From assembly GCA_017624855.1 (NCBI GenBank), contig JAGAMF010000009.1, forward strand, positions 1 through 64,000: a stretch of 64,000 bases of DNA, written 5' to 3'. Positions 34,901-43,861 of the stretch are shown here, piece by piece. Numbering within the stretch: position 1 is the stretch's first letter; each line of letters begins with the position of its first letter. The position numbers and the translations under genes were made by a program. Origin of the DNA: Lachnospiraceae bacterium. Its GTDB lineage: Bacteria > Bacillota > Clostridia > Lachnospirales > Lachnospiraceae. The notes under the pieces were generated by a model. It did no database searches, was not told the origin of the DNA, and saw only the letters and a list, made by a program, of their open reading frames with translations.

Positions 34901-36475
34901 CGTGCAGGTTGTGATATGCCGGATAAAATATGTCCGGTGTGCGGCGCCAAATTAAAGAAGGACGGTTTTGATATTCCTTTCGAAACTTTCCTTGGTTTCA
35001 ACGGCGATAAGGAGCCGGATATTGACTTGAACTTCTCAGGTGAATATCAGTCGAAGGCTCACAAATACACAGAAGTTATTTTCGGTGCGGGACAGACCTT
35101 CCGTGCGGGAACCATTGGTACTTTGGCTGAAAAGACCGCATTCGGATATGTAAAGAAATACTACGAAGAGCGCGGTATTAAGAAAAGAACCGCGGAAATC
35201 AACCGTATCGTAAAAGGCTGTGTGGAAGTAAAGAGAACCACGGGACAGCACCCCGGCGGTATCATTGTTTTACCTTTGGGTTATGATATTAATCAGTTTA
35301 CTCCCGTACAGAGACCGGCCAATGATATGACCACGGATATTATTACAACACATTTTGATTATCATTCCATTGACCACAACCTCTTAAAACTGGATATTCT
35401 CGGACACGACGATCCTACCATGATTCGTATGTTACAGGATTTAACGGGAGTGGACCCTCTGACAATTCCTTTGGATGACCCTCAGGTTATGTCGTTGTTC
35501 CGGAGTACGGAAGCTTTGGGAATTACACCGGACCAGATTGGCGGTTGTAAGTTGGGTTCTTTGGGAATTCCCGAATTCGGAACGGACTTTGCTATGCAGA
35601 TGTTGGTAGACACTGAGCCTACCAGTTTTTCCGATTTGGTACGTATTGCCGGACTTTCCCATGGTACGGATGTTTGGCTGGGCAATGCTCAGACTTTGAT
35701 TGCCGAGAAGAAAGCAACAATTTCCACTGCAATTTGTACCCGTGATGATATCATGGTATATCTGATTAACATGGGCGTTGAGGCCGGATTATCTTTTAAA
35801 ATTATGGAGAGTGTCCGTAAGGGTAAAGGATTAAAGCCTGAATGGGAAGAAGAAATGGTTGCTCACAATGTACCGGATTGGTACATTTGGTCTTGTAAAA
35901 AAATTAAATACATGTTCCCGAAGGCACATGCTGCGGCTTATGTTATGATGGCATGGCGTGTTGCATATTGTAAGGTGAATTATCCTCTGGCATATTATTC
36001 CGCATATTTCAGTATTCGTGCGGTAGGAGGCTTCTCTTATGAAATTATGTGTCAGGGACAGAGACACTTGGAAAGAGTAATGGAAGAGTATCGTTCCAGA
36101 GCAGATTCCTTATCAAACAAAGAGGAAGATGTTATGAAGGTTATGCGTATTGTTCAGGAAATGTATGCCCGCGGCTTTGAATTCTGGCCGTTGGATATTA
36201 CCCGTGCTCATCCTACACATTTCCAGATTATTGACGGTAAAATTATGCCCGCCCTTGTCAGTGTTGACGGTCTTGCGGAAAAAGCTGCGGAAGGTATTGT
36301 GGAAGCCGTAAAAGGCGGTCCTTTTGTATCCAAAGATGATTTCCGTGAGCGTTCCAAGGTGACTAAGACGGTAGCAGATACTTTGGCAGATTTGGGCTTG
36401 CTGGGAGATTTGCCCGAAAGTAATCAGATTAGTTTGTTTGATTTGGTAAAGAAGGGTTCATCCGATGAAGAATAA
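31958..36475 (+). CDS. polC: DNA polymerase III alpha subunit, Gram-positive PolC type
   Basis: PolC is the main replicative polymerase of low-GC Gram-positives. It has 1505 residues: an N-terminal domain, an OB-fold (VVISGQITETDGR), a PHP domain (VELHAHTKMSEMDA), an inserted DEDD proofreading exonuclease (FVVFDIETTGF, then HNASFDMSFI and HHRAVDDAEAT), and the C-family polymerase with GSRGSVGSS and PDIDLNFSGEYQ. A zinc-type CxxC pair (CTEC, CPVC) is visible. A Lys/Asp/Glu-rich tract at about 211-254 links the N-terminal and OB parts and looks disordered. The gene stands alone, between a terminator and a tRNA gene. Confidence 0.97.
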   Translation: MAMKFFEVFQSVKLDERLTALMEDTTVEKLSTNSLKTILRVYLSSPRLIERKDIFTVQEAIRKQKMVGSEMEVKVYERFCLPEHFTAPKVYSAYEDSIVFSIKEVGNMDYRIFHDADVVFESDNVMKVVLADTMIAHEKEKELRETLESILNIRCGLDVDIRITYKEAVTNKFTEENEHKVNLMVQEITRRAKTDKGNGDAGAEFADYGTENKEKDNKEAEQNAKANTSDKKSDKKGDKKGKDNKEKDIKDKKFASLKRTDAPDVIYGRDFMESAMPVKDVVDEIGEVVISGQITETDGRALNSGKFIFTFAVTDFTDTISGKIFCWAEQSEQLTPHIKVGNFISIKGIAKFDDYAGELMISSIVGIKTIKDFRKPRMDYAFKKRVELHAHTKMSEMDAVIDVKDLVNRAHKWGMPAVAITDHGGVQAFPTANHAVHDMEDFKVIYGVEAYLVDDMRGAVTNDKGQNLRDDFVVFDIETTGFSPVKNRIIEIGAVKVCNGEITEHFSSFVNPHTPIPFEIERLTGINDNMVANAPDIEDVLPAFLEFGKGCVLVAHNASFDMSFIVENMKNQGIEADLTYVDTVAISRAVLTDMAKHTLDSISKKLGIALENHHRAVDDAEATAKIFEKFIVMLEEKDLHTLKDVNDFATASVDLIRKLPAYHIIILAKNEEGRKNLYRMVSESHVKYYNHVPKLPRSFIEKHREGVILGSACEAGELYNAIVREKSAEEIAGIVDFYDYLEIQPIGNNNFMIRSDEYPNINSDADLQEINRRIVALGEEYNKPVCATCDVHFMEPEDELYRRIIMAGRGFKDADNQAPLYLRTTEEMLAEFEYLGSEKAEEVVITNTNLIADMCEKISPVDPNKCAPVIENSDETLRKICYTKAHELYGENLPEIVEKRLEKELKSIIGNGFAVMYIIAQKLVWKSNEDGYLVGSRGSVGSSFVATMAGITEVNPLSPHYYCTECFYSDFESDEVKAYSGRAGCDMPDKICPVCGAKLKKDGFDIPFETFLGFNGDKEPDIDLNFSGEYQSKAHKYTEVIFGAGQTFRAGTIGTLAEKTAFGYVKKYYEERGIKKRTAEINRIVKGCVEVKRTTGQHPGGIIVLPLGYDINQFTPVQRPANDMTTDIITTHFDYHSIDHNLLKLDILGHDDPTMIRMLQDLTGVDPLTIPLDDPQVMSLFRSTEALGITPDQIGGCKLGSLGIPEFGTDFAMQMLVDTEPTSFSDLVRIAGLSHGTDVWLGNAQTLIAEKKATISTAICTRDDIMVYLINMGVEAGLSFKIMESVRKGKGLKPEWEEEMVAHNVPDWYIWSCKKIKYMFPKAHAAAYVMMAWRVAYCKVNYPLAYYSAYFSIRAVGGFSYEIMCQGQRHLERVMEEYRSRADSLSNKEEDVMKVMRIVQEMYARGFEFWPLDITRAHPTHFQIIDGKIMPALVSVDGLAEKAAEGIVEAVKGGPFVSKDDFRERSKVTKTVADTLADLGLLGDLPESNQISLFDLVKKGSSDEE

Positions 36476-36527
36476 ATAGTAGGAACAAGAATCCTAAAAA
36501 CAACTTTATAAAAAAACAAAAAAGTAC

Positions 36528-36556
36528 TTGCATTTTTTTAGATATTATACTAGAAT
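36528..36556 (+). promoter_or_regulatory. tRNA promoter
   Basis: TTGCAT (36528-36533), 17 bp, TAGAAT (36551-36556), about 34 bases before the mature tRNA. Confidence 0.6.
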
Positions 36557-36589
36557 AATCATTGCCTGTGAAAAACAGGCAGTGATGAT

Positions 36590-36661
36590 GCCTCGTTGGT
36601 CAAGCGGTTAAGACGCCGCCCTCTCACGGCGGAAACAGGGGTTCGATTCCCCTACGAGGTG
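36590..36661 (+). tRNA. tRNA-Glu (anticodon CTC)
   Basis: A full cloverleaf can be drawn. The acceptor arm is GCCTCGT with ACGAGGT (first pair G-T), the D stem GTC/GAC has an AAGCGGTTAA loop, the anticodon stem CCGCC/GGCGG has loop CTCTCAC, and the T arm AGGGG/CCCCT has loop TTCGATT. The anticodon is CTC, reading GAG. The anticodon arm is the typical Glu one. The discriminator is followed by TT, so CCA is not encoded. It has its own promoter and a terminator. Confidence 0.92.
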
Positions 36662-36693
36662 TTATTCTAAAAGAATAGCCCAACCCTAAAGAA

Positions 36694-36730
36694 GTATTGA
36701 AATCGTAAGATTTTGATGCTTTTTTTATTT
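36694..36730 (+). terminator. Rho-independent terminator after tRNA-Glu
   Basis: An 11-bp stem (36694-36704 with 36709-36719, including several G-T pairs) is capped by a GTAA tetraloop and followed by seven T. Confidence 0.75.
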
Positions 36731-37181
36731 TCGTTTTATGGACGGAATCGGAACGGACAAAAAGCTGTTATAGCATCAACATGTATTTATACTTTTATGA
36801 GGTGTCGAATTGTGCGATGTTTTATGTCGGAATATGCATGGACAAATAAAGGGAATACTGTTAAGATATACATAGTTCTTATCGCATTTCTACACATATT
36901 CTAACTGTCACATCTATAATTCCGAGAAGCCTATCTCTTACGGTATCTTGTCGAATGTTGAGAAGTATCTGTAAGAAATAACAGGTGCGTAAATGGATCA
37001 ATGTCTTTGTTTTTATATAAAGGGCAGAAGATTTACGAGAGACGCAAAGAGAAATTCTCTGTAAAAAAAGGAGAAATAGGAGCAAGGATGCGGCATGCCG
37101 ATATGAATTGTTCTTATCTGTGTATGCGTATCGATGCCGGATCCGTATATAGAAAGAGGAATAAATTATTTCTTAAAAAAC
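36731..37181. other. Gene-free gap between tRNA-Glu and the rimP operon
   Basis: About 450 bases in which I see no convincing gene. Short open frames exist (36713-36904 and 37001-37207, plus strand), but they lack a clear ribosome binding site or recognisable sequence, and the second runs through the rimP promoter. There is no riboswitch, array or mobile-element end that I recognise. Confidence 0.5.
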
Positions 37182-37210
37182 TTGACGGATATTATAAAAC
37201 ATGTTAAGAT
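37182..37210 (+). promoter_or_regulatory. Promoter of the rimP-nusA-infB operon
   Basis: TTGACG (37182-37187), 17 bp, TAAGAT (37205-37210). This near-consensus site would start a leader of about 115 bases before rimP. Confidence 0.7.
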
Positions 37211-37241
37211 ACATTCAGAATTTAATAATGCATGATGATAA

Positions 37242-37272
37242 AGAGTGGGCTGTGAAGTCCACTCTTGTTTGT
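37242..37272 (+). promoter_or_regulatory. Leader hairpin, terminator-like, before rimP
   Basis: A 9-bp stem (37242-37250 with 37257-37265, one G-T pair), a 6-nt loop and a T-rich tail (TGTTTGTT) lie in the operon leader. It may act as an attenuator, which would fit feedback by NusA encoded in the same operon. This is inference. Confidence 0.5.
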
Positions 37273-37332
37273 TAGTCAGATGAAAATGATGTTTTTTATG
37301 ATCATGCGAAACAGGAAAGGAAGTTGGTATTA

Positions 37333-37797
37333 ATGGCGAAAAGGGATACTTACGAACAAAAAACCGAAGAACTTCTGCTTCCGATTACAACCAAACACAA
37401 TGTGGAGATTTATGATGTGGAATTTGTCAAAGAGGCCGGAGAGTGGTACTTGCGAGCTTACATTGACAAAGAAGGCGGCGTGAATATATTAGATTGTGAG
37501 GCGGTAAGCAGGGAATTGTCGGATGCTTTGGATGTGGCTGATTATATTGAGGAATCTTATATTCTCGAAGTGAGCAGTCCCGGGTTGGGAAGAACCCTAA
37601 AAAAAGATAAGCATCTGGAAAAAAGTTTGGGCGAAGAAGTCGAAATAAAAACTTACAAACCCATCGATAAATGCAAAGAGTTTGCCGGTATTTTAAAAGC
37701 TTACGATAAAGATACCATCACAATAGAATGTAACGAACAGGAAATGATTTTCCAAAGAGCAGATATCGCAGTGGTGCGATTGGCTTTGGATTTTTAG
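37333..37797 (+). CDS. rimP: Ribosome maturation factor RimP
   Basis: RimP helps build the 30S ribosomal subunit. The 154-residue protein has the N-terminal domain with YDVEFVKEAGEWYLRAYIDKEGG and the motif CEAVSRELSDALD, then EVSSPGLGRTL, and a C-terminal SH3-like domain. ATG 37333 is chosen over TTG 37324 because AGGAAG lies about nine bases before the ATG and homologues start here. First gene of a long translation operon; nusA follows 20 bases on. Confidence 0.95.
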   Translation: MAKRDTYEQKTEELLLPITTKHNVEIYDVEFVKEAGEWYLRAYIDKEGGVNILDCEAVSRELSDALDVADYIEESYILEVSSPGLGRTLKKDKHLEKSLGEEVEIKTYKPIDKCKEFAGILKAYDKDTITIECNEQEMIFQRADIAVVRLALDF

Positions 37798-37817
37798 AAT
37801 AGGAGGAGAAAAATAAA

Positions 37818-38972
37818 ATGAACAAAGAATTAATGGAAGCGCTGAATATTCTTGAAAAAGAAAAGGAAATCAGCAAGGAGACACTTTTTGAGGCGATTGA
37901 GAATTCGCTTATGCTTGCTTGCAAGAATCATTTTGGTAAAGCAGATAACGTAAAAGTGGAAATTAATCGTGAAAACTGCGATTTTAAGGTATATGCAGAA
38001 AAAACTGTTGTGGAAACAGAAGATGATGTTATGGATAAAACCTTGGAAATTGCTTTGGAAGATGCAAAGAAAATTGCGAAAAAGGCAAAAGTCGGTGATA
38101 TCGTAAAAGTTGAAATCAAGTCTAAGGAATTCGGTCGTATTGCAACACAGAATGCAAAGAATGTTATTTTGCAGAAGATTCGCGAAGAAGAAAGAGCGGT
38201 TGTATACAATCAGTTCCATACAAAGGAAAAAGACATTATTACCGGTGTTGTGCAGAGATATATCGGAAAGAATATTTCAATTAATCTCGGTAAGGCAGAT
38301 GCAATTTTAAATGAATCCGAACAGGTAAAGACTGAGCATTTCAGACCCACAGACCGCATTAAGGTTTATATCCTTGAAGTAAAAGCAACATCAAAGGGTG
38401 CTCGCATTCTTGTAAGCCGTACACATCCTGATTTTGTAAAGAGACTCTTCGAAGAAGAAGTTGCGGAAATTAAGGATGGTACCGTAGAAATTATGAGTAT
38501 TGCAAGAGAGCCCGGAAGCAGAACCAAGATGGCTGTATGCTCACACGATCCCAATGTAGATCCCGTTGGTGCTTGCGTTGGTTTGAACGGTGCTCGTGTA
38601 AATGCGATTGTTGATGAATTGGGCGGTGAAAAAATCGATATTATTAACTGGGATGAAAACCCCGGTAACTTAATTCAGAATGCATTGTCCCCTGCACAGA
38701 TTGTTGCGGTATTTGCAGACCCTGATGAGAAGACAGCAAAAGTTGTTGTGCCTGATTTTCAGTTGTCTCTTGCAATCGGTAAGGAAGGACAGAATGCCCG
38801 TCTTGCAGCAAAGTTAACAGGATATAAGATTGATATTAAGAGTGAAACTCAGGCGAAGGACGCTTATGGCTTCCGTTACGAAGACTATATGGATGACGAT
38901 GAGTTTGAGGAAGAAGAATACGATGAAGAATATATCGAAGATTATTCTGAAGCTTCAGAGGATGAAGAATAA
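37818..38972 (+). CDS. nusA: Transcription termination/antitermination factor NusA
   Basis: NusA binds RNA polymerase and controls pausing, termination and antitermination. It has 384 residues: an N-terminal polymerase-binding domain (about 1-125), an S1 domain (about 130-200; ITGVVQRYIGKNISINLG), and two KH domains with REPGSRTKMAV, DPVGACVGLNGARVNAIV and LAIGKEGQNARLAAKLTGYKIDI. The C terminus ends in a short, very acidic tail. No C-terminal repeat domains as in enterobacteria, normal for Firmicutes. Confidence 0.97.
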   Translation: MNKELMEALNILEKEKEISKETLFEAIENSLMLACKNHFGKADNVKVEINRENCDFKVYAEKTVVETEDDVMDKTLEIALEDAKKIAKKAKVGDIVKVEIKSKEFGRIATQNAKNVILQKIREEERAVVYNQFHTKEKDIITGVVQRYIGKNISINLGKADAILNESEQVKTEHFRPTDRIKVYILEVKATSKGARILVSRTHPDFVKRLFEEEVAEIKDGTVEIMSIAREPGSRTKMAVCSHDPNVDPVGACVGLNGARVNAIVDELGGEKIDIINWDENPGNLIQNALSPAQIVAVFADPDEKTAKVVVPDFQLSLAIGKEGQNARLAAKLTGYKIDIKSETQAKDAYGFRYEDYMDDDEFEEEEYDEEYIEDYSEASEDEE

Positions 38973-39007
38973 TTCGATTTGATTCTTGATTGGAACAGGA
39001 GGTTGTT

Positions 39008-39277
39008 ATGAACAAGAAAACACCATTAAGACAATGTGTTGGTTGTATGGAAATGAAAGAGAAAAAATCCATGATGCGTGTGCTGAAAACTCCCATGGGA
39101 GAGATTGTTCTTGATACAACCGGAAAACAAAACGGAAGAGGTGCCTATCTTTGCAAATCTATGGATTGCTTACGAAAGTCACAGAAAAACAAAGGTTTGG
39201 AACGCTCTTTCAAAATGAGTCTTTCAGATGAAATATATGCTAACTTGGAAAAGGAGTTTACGAAACTTGAAGAGTGA
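39008..39277 (+). CDS. ylxR: YlxR family RNA-binding protein
   Basis: A small protein of 89 residues in the YlxR (DUF448) family, reported to bind RNA and, in some bacteria, RNase P RNA. It has RQCVGCMEMKEKKSMMRV, with a Cys pair, and the motif GKQNGRGAYLCKSMDCL. AGGAGG precedes ATG 39008, preferred over TTG 38990. It overlaps the next gene by about 10 bases. Confidence 0.9.
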   Translation: MNKKTPLRQCVGCMEMKEKKSMMRVLKTPMGEIVLDTTGKQNGRGAYLCKSMDCLRKSQKNKGLERSFKMSLSDEIYANLEKEFTKLEE

Positions 39278-39599
39278 TAAAATTCTGTCTCTATTGGGTT
39301 TGGCTGCCAAATCCGGAAACATTGTCAGCGGAGAATTTATGGTAGAAAAACTGGTAAAAGCAAAGAAAGCTTTTCTGGTAATTGTAGCTACGGATACTTC
39401 CGACAATTCAAAAAAAAGCTATACGGATATGTGTACATTTTATCATACACCGATTTACTTTTATGGTACAAAAGAAACTTTGGGCCATTTTATCGGAAAA
39501 GAAATGCGTGCATCTGTGGCAATTACGGATAAAGGATTTGCGGGAAGCATAGAGAAATTATTGAAAGATTCAACAACAAAAACGGAGGTAGTCAAATGA
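39267..39599 (+). CDS. ylxQ: YlxQ, L7Ae/L30e-family ribosomal-like protein
   Basis: A 110-residue protein of the L7Ae/L30e family, which bind kink-turn RNA. The core is visible: KILSLLGLAAKSGNIVSGEFMVEKLVKAKKA is family-like in its first part, then LVIVATDTSDNSKKS and a C-terminal AITDKGFAGSI. No good ATG is available. A TTG at 39267, with AAGGAG 11 bases upstream, matches where homologues begin. It overlaps ylxR at its start and infB at its end. Confidence 0.85.
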   Translation: MKSDKILSLLGLAAKSGNIVSGEFMVEKLVKAKKAFLVIVATDTSDNSKKSYTDMCTFYHTPIYFYGTKETLGHFIGKEMRASVAITDKGFAGSIEKLLKDSTTKTEVVK

Positions 39600-42523
39600 A
39601 GATAAGCGAACTTGCGAAAGATTTAAATATAACCAGCAAAGAAGTGATTGCATTCCTTCAGGGACAGGGATTTGATTATAAAAGCCCTCAGAAGATTTTG
39701 GATGCAGACACTGAAAACTTAGTCAGAAAAAATATGGGAGCAGCAAGCGCTCCGGCTGAAAAGAAAGAAGAAAAGCCTGAGAAAAAGGCAGTAGAGAAAA
39801 AGCCGGAAGAAAAAGCTGTCGTTAAGGAAGAAACAGAAAAGAAAGCAGAACCCGTAAAAGAAAATGACGGAGCGGATGCTAAGAAGAGTGAAAGCCCCAA
39901 GGGGGAAGAAAGACCCAAAAAGAAGAAAAACATTATTTTTGTCGGTAATCCCCAGAACAGTAAAATGGGTGGTCAGAATGCGGGAAGACCCCAGCAGAGA
40001 CCTCAGCAGCCTTCACAGGGCTCTCAGAATAAAAAGACTGCTGCAGGAGCAAATGTAGGACCTACAAGATTAATTCGTCCCACAACACCTCCTTCACCCA
40101 CACCTGCAATGAATTTTGTGCCTGCAGGTAACCCCAACAGCAGACATCAGAACAATGTGCCGAAGAAGGAAGTTACAGCAGAGGCAAATGAAACAAACAA
40201 AGTAAGAAATGAACAGCCTGCTCAGGATAACAGAGGTGAAAGAAACCAAGGCAACTTTAACCGCGAAAACAGAGGTGAAAGAAGCCAGGGCGGCTTTAAC
40301 CGCGAAAACAGAGGTGAAAGAAATCAGGGCGGCTTTAATCGTGACAAAAACGGCGAAAGAGGCCAGGGTGGCTTTAACCGCGACAGAAACGGCGAAAGAG
40401 GTCAGGGCGGCTTTAACCGCGACAGAAACGGCGAAAGAGGCCAGGGCGGTTTCCATAAAGACGGCGATGATAAAGGCGGCAGAAGAGATGACAACCGTTT
40501 TGCAAGAAAGCCTCAGGGCGGCGGCCGTATGTTTGGCGGAGATGCTCCCGTTGTAGAGCCTGAGAAGCATAGAGATGATGAAAAGCGTCGTATCAGTCAG
40601 GAGAAGGATAAAAAGAAAAAAGAGTCCAGCTATGAAGATGGCGATTTTAAGGGCAAAGGCAAAGGTAAGTTAAAGCCCGGAAGCTTTATTAAGCCTGAAA
40701 AGAAAGTGGAAGAAAAGGTTGAGGACGATATCAAGGTAATCACAATTCCTGATGTTCTTACTTTGAAAGATTTGGCAGACAAGATGAAGTTACAGCCTTC
40801 TGCCATCGTTAAGAAATTATTCTTAAAAGGCGAAATCCTTACCGTTAACTCAGAGATTTCTTTTGAAAAGGCTGAGGAAATCGCTATCGAGTATGATATT
40901 ATTTGTGAAAAAGAAGTTCAGGTGGACGTAATCGAAGAACTCTTAAAAGAGGACGAAGAAGACGAAGCAACCATGACAGAAAGACCTCCCGTTATCTGTG
41001 TAATGGGTCATGTTGACCATGGTAAAACTTCCCTTTTGGATGCAATTCGTAAAACACATGTTACCGACAGAGAAGCCGGTGGTATTACACAGCACATCGG
41101 TGCTTATATGGTAAGTGTTCAGGACAGAAAGATTACATTCCTTGATACACCGGGACATGAAGCGTTTACCGCAATGCGTATGCGTGGTGCTAACGCAACC
41201 GATATTGCGATCCTTGTAGTAGCGGCTGACGACGGTGTTATGCCTCAGACCAAGGAAGCGATTAACCATGCAAAAGCCGCAGGTGTACAGATTATTGTTG
41301 CGGTTAACAAGGTTGATAAAATCGGTTATGATTTTAATGATCCCAGCAGAAAAATGGATAGTTATCCCAGCATCAACAACCTTATGAGAGAGTTGGCTGA
41401 AGAACATGAACTTTTAAGCGAAGACTGGGGCGGTACCACTATTTTTGCACCTGTAAGTGCGAAGATGGGATTGGGTATCAATGAATTGTTGGATATGATT
41501 CTTTTATCCGCAGATATGCTTGAATTAAAAGCAAATGCCAAGAGACAGGCAAGAGGTCTTGTTATCGAGGCAGAGTTGGATAAGGGTAGAGGACCTGTTG
41601 CAACCATTCTGGTTCAGAAGGGTACATTGCATGTAGGTGACTTTATTTCTGCCGGTGAAGCACACGGTAAGGTGCGTGCCATGGTGGATGATAAGGGACG
41701 CAGAGTAAAAGAAGCGGCTCCTTCCACACCGGTTGAGATTCTTGGTTTGAACGGTGTTCCCAATGCCGGTGAAATTTTCATTTCCCATAAAAATGATAAG
41801 GAAGCCAAGAGTTTTGCGGAAACCTTTGTTGCTCAGAATAAAGTTAAATTAATTAGCGATACTAAGGCTAAGATGTCTTTGGACGATTTGTTCTCCAAGA
41901 TTCAGGAGGGCAACCTCAAAGAATTAAACTTGATTGTAAAAGCAGATGTGCAGGGTAGCGTAGAAGCTGTTAAGCAGAGTCTTGTGAAGCTTTCTAACGA
42001 AGAAGTTGCCGTTAAGGTTATTCACGGCGGTGTTGGTGCCATCAATGAATCCGATGTTATTCTTGCAAGTGCAGCCAAGGCAATTATTATCGGCTTCAAT
42101 GTAAGAGTTGATAATATGGCTAAGGATACCGTAGAAAAAGAAGGCGTGGATGTCAGACTTTACAGCGTAATTTACCAGGCAATCGAAGATGTGGAAGCTG
42201 CTATGAAGGGTATGCTGGATCCTATTTTCGAGGAGAAGGTAATCGGTCATGCTCAGGTTCGTCAGATTTTCAAAGCATCTGCAATCGGAAACATTGCCGG
42301 TTCTTATGTGCTTGACGGTGTATTCCAGAGAAATGCACTGGTACGTATTACCAGAGGCGACGAGCAGATTTACGAAGGAAAGCTTGCTTCCTTAAAGCGT
42401 TTTAAGGATGATGTAAAAGAAGTAAAAGCAGGCTTCGAATGTGGTCTTGTATTTGAAGACTTCGATAAGATGATGGAAGATGATATTGTAGAAGCTTACA
42501 TTATGGTAGAGGTACCCAGATAA
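39596..42523 (+). CDS. infB: Translation initiation factor IF-2
   Basis: IF-2 places initiator tRNA on the ribosome with GTP. It has 975 residues. An N-terminal IF2N domain ([20 protein letters not shown]) is followed by a long disordered, charged region (about 55-365) that contains a six-fold 13-residue repeat, a second IF2N-type domain ([20 protein letters not shown]), and the GTPase domain with [26 protein letters not shown] and NKVDK. Domains II to IV complete it. Its ATG overlaps ylxQ by four bases (ATGA) and its stop overlaps rbfA (TAATG). Confidence 0.97.
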   Translation: MKISELAKDLNITSKEVIAFLQGQGFDYKSPQKILDADTENLVRKNMGAASAPAEKKEEKPEKKAVEKKPEEKAVVKEETEKKAEPVKENDGADAKKSESPKGEERPKKKKNIIFVGNPQNSKMGGQNAGRPQQRPQQPSQGSQNKKTAAGANVGPTRLIRPTTPPSPTPAMNFVPAGNPNSRHQNNVPKKEVTAEANETNKVRNEQPAQDNRGERNQGNFNRENRGERSQGGFNRENRGERNQGGFNRDKNGERGQGGFNRDRNGERGQGGFNRDRNGERGQGGFHKDGDDKGGRRDDNRFARKPQGGGRMFGGDAPVVEPEKHRDDEKRRISQEKDKKKKESSYEDGDFKGKGKGKLKPGSFIKPEKKVEEKVEDDIKVITIPDVLTLKDLADKMKLQPSAIVKKLFLKGEILTVNSEISFEKAEEIAIEYDIICEKEVQVDVIEELLKEDEEDEATMTERPPVICVMGHVDHGKTSLLDAIRKTHVTDREAGGITQHIGAYMVSVQDRKITFLDTPGHEAFTAMRMRGANATDIAILVVAADDGVMPQTKEAINHAKAAGVQIIVAVNKVDKIGYDFNDPSRKMDSYPSINNLMRELAEEHELLSEDWGGTTIFAPVSAKMGLGINELLDMILLSADMLELKANAKRQARGLVIEAELDKGRGPVATILVQKGTLHVGDFISAGEAHGKVRAMVDDKGRRVKEAAPSTPVEILGLNGVPNAGEIFISHKNDKEAKSFAETFVAQNKVKLISDTKAKMSLDDLFSKIQEGNLKELNLIVKADVQGSVEAVKQSLVKLSNEEVAVKVIHGGVGAINESDVILASAAKAIIIGFNVRVDNMAKDTVEKEGVDVRLYSVIYQAIEDVEAAMKGMLDPIFEEKVIGHAQVRQIFKASAIGNIAGSYVLDGVFQRNALVRITRGDEQIYEGKLASLKRFKDDVKEVKAGFECGLVFEDFDKMMEDDIVEAYIMVEVPR
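40229..40462 (+). repeat. Six tandem 39-bp repeats inside infB
   Basis: Six in-frame copies of a 39-base unit encode 13-residue repeats of the form N-R-G-E-R-x-Q-G-G-F-N-R-D/E (residues about 212-289). The first three and last three copies are most alike within each set, which suggests recent duplication. The repeat is RGG-like, rich in Arg, Gly and Asn with one Phe per unit. Confidence 0.92.
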
Positions 42524-42906
42524 TGAGAAAAAACAGTGTTAAAAATACCCGTGTCAATGGGGAAGTGCAGAAGGTTCTTGCGGAGATTATCCGCGGTGAA
42601 TTAAAAGATCCTCGCATTAACCCCATGACTACGGTCATGGCGGTAGAAGTTGCGCCGGATTTAAAGTCCTGCAAGGCATATATCAGTGTTTTGGGTGATG
42701 TAAAATCTCAGGAAGATACTTTGAAAGGTTTAAACAGTGCCATGGGATTTATCAGAACCCAGCTTGCCAGAAAAATTAATCTTCGTAACACACCGGAGAT
42801 TAAGTTCATCATGGATCAGAGCGTGGAATACGGTATCAATATGTCTAAATTGATTGATGAAGTAAATGCGGACATTCATAAAAGAGAAGAAGAGGAATCG
42901 GAATAG
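42523..42906 (+). CDS. rbfA: Ribosome-binding factor A
   Basis: RbfA helps the late maturation of the 30S subunit. The 127-residue protein has the KH-like fold signature: VQKVLAEIIRGELKDPRI, VEVAPDLKSCKAYISVLG and RTPEIKF-type end (here RNTPEIKFIMD). Start and stop overlap neighbours by one base each, so it is translationally coupled to infB and nrnA. Confidence 0.96.
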   Translation: MRKNSVKNTRVNGEVQKVLAEIIRGELKDPRINPMTTVMAVEVAPDLKSCKAYISVLGDVKSQEDTLKGLNSAMGFIRTQLARKINLRNTPEIKFIMDQSVEYGINMSKLIDEVNADIHKREEEESE

Positions 42907-43850
42907 TGATTGATATTGTAGCAGAATGCAGGGACGCCAAAACGATCGGTATTTGTGGTCATATTAAGCCCGACGGTGATTGTATCGGTGCTACTTTGGC
43001 ATTGTCTTTATATTTAAAAAAGAGATTGCCGGAAGCGGAGATAACCGTATTTTCCGATGAAATTGCCCCCTGCTTTGACTGTGTGGAAGGAATCAAAAAT
43101 TTTAATTATGCATTTGATAAGCCGCAGCCGGAGGTTTTTATTGTGGTAGATACTATGGATAATCGTACCGGTAGTGGAGAGAAGTATTTTAAAAATGCGC
43201 CCAAAACCATCAATATTGACCATCATATCAGCAATGCTGACGGATGTGCCATGGTTAATTATGTTGTACCTACCGCCAGCTCGGCCAGTGAATTGGTTTA
43301 TCGTTTAATCGATCCGGCTTATTTGGATAAAGAAATGGCGGAAGCGATTTATTTAGGAATTGCTCATGATACAGGCATTTTTAAATATTCCAATACATCG
43401 CCGGAAACATTGATGATTGTTGCAAAATTGATCCAATACGGTTTTGATTTTCCTACATTGTTGGATAAAACCTATTATGAGAAGACATATTTGCAGAATC
43501 TCGTATTGGGAAGAATTATTTTAGAAAGTCGACTTCATTTTGATGGAAAAGTAATTTCCGGAAGCATTGATTTGAAGACGATGACGGAAATGGGCATTAC
43601 AGGCAAAGATTTTGACGGTGTAATCAATCAGTTGAGAATTACCGAAGGGGTGGACTGTGCGATTTTTATGTATCAAATCAATGCGGTTACCTATAAGGTG
43701 AGTCTTCGTTCAAAAAAGATTGTGGATGTATCCAAGGTTGCCGAAAGCTTTGGCGGAGGCGGTCATGTCCGTGCCGCAGGCTTTTATTGCAAGGGCGAAC
43801 CGGATGAAATTTTGGCACGGATTCTTACTTTGGTTGAAGAGTATTTATAA
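42906..43850 (+). CDS. nrnA: DHH-DHHA1 oligoribonuclease/pAp phosphatase NrnA
   Basis: NrnA-type proteins degrade short RNAs and pAp, and several cleave pGpG or pApA. This 314-residue protein starts at GTG overlapping the rbfA stop. It has the DHH domain motifs HIKPDGDCIG, VVDTMDN and NIDHHISN, the D-containing GIAHDTGIF, and a DHHA1 domain ending GGGGHVRAAGF. It could finish the degradation of pGpG made by the EAL protein at the start of the window, though that is inference. Confidence 0.92.
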   Translation: MIDIVAECRDAKTIGICGHIKPDGDCIGATLALSLYLKKRLPEAEITVFSDEIAPCFDCVEGIKNFNYAFDKPQPEVFIVVDTMDNRTGSGEKYFKNAPKTINIDHHISNADGCAMVNYVVPTASSASELVYRLIDPAYLDKEMAEAIYLGIAHDTGIFKYSNTSPETLMIVAKLIQYGFDFPTLLDKTYYEKTYLQNLVLGRIILESRLHFDGKVISGSIDLKTMTEMGITGKDFDGVINQLRITEGVDCAIFMYQINAVTYKVSLRSKKIVDVSKVAESFGGGGHVRAAGFYCKGEPDEILARILTLVEEYL

Positions 43851-43861
43851 GAGGACAATCC

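Noticed and set aside
36713-36904. 63-residue plus-strand open frame after tRNA-Glu
   Set aside because: It begins inside the tRNA terminator region and has no ribosome binding site or recognisable sequence.
37001-37207. 68-residue plus-strand open frame between tRNA-Glu and rimP
   Set aside because: No clear ribosome binding site, unlike-protein composition, and it overlaps the strong rimP promoter.
40229-40462. infB tandem repeats as a CRISPR-like array
   Set aside because: Units are contiguous, have no spacers and are a multiple of three in length, in frame within a known gene.
40209-40556. 115-residue plus-strand frame inside infB
   Set aside because: It is an out-of-frame reading of the tandem repeats (repeating Ala/Thr/Glu/Lys) and overlaps the true infB frame.
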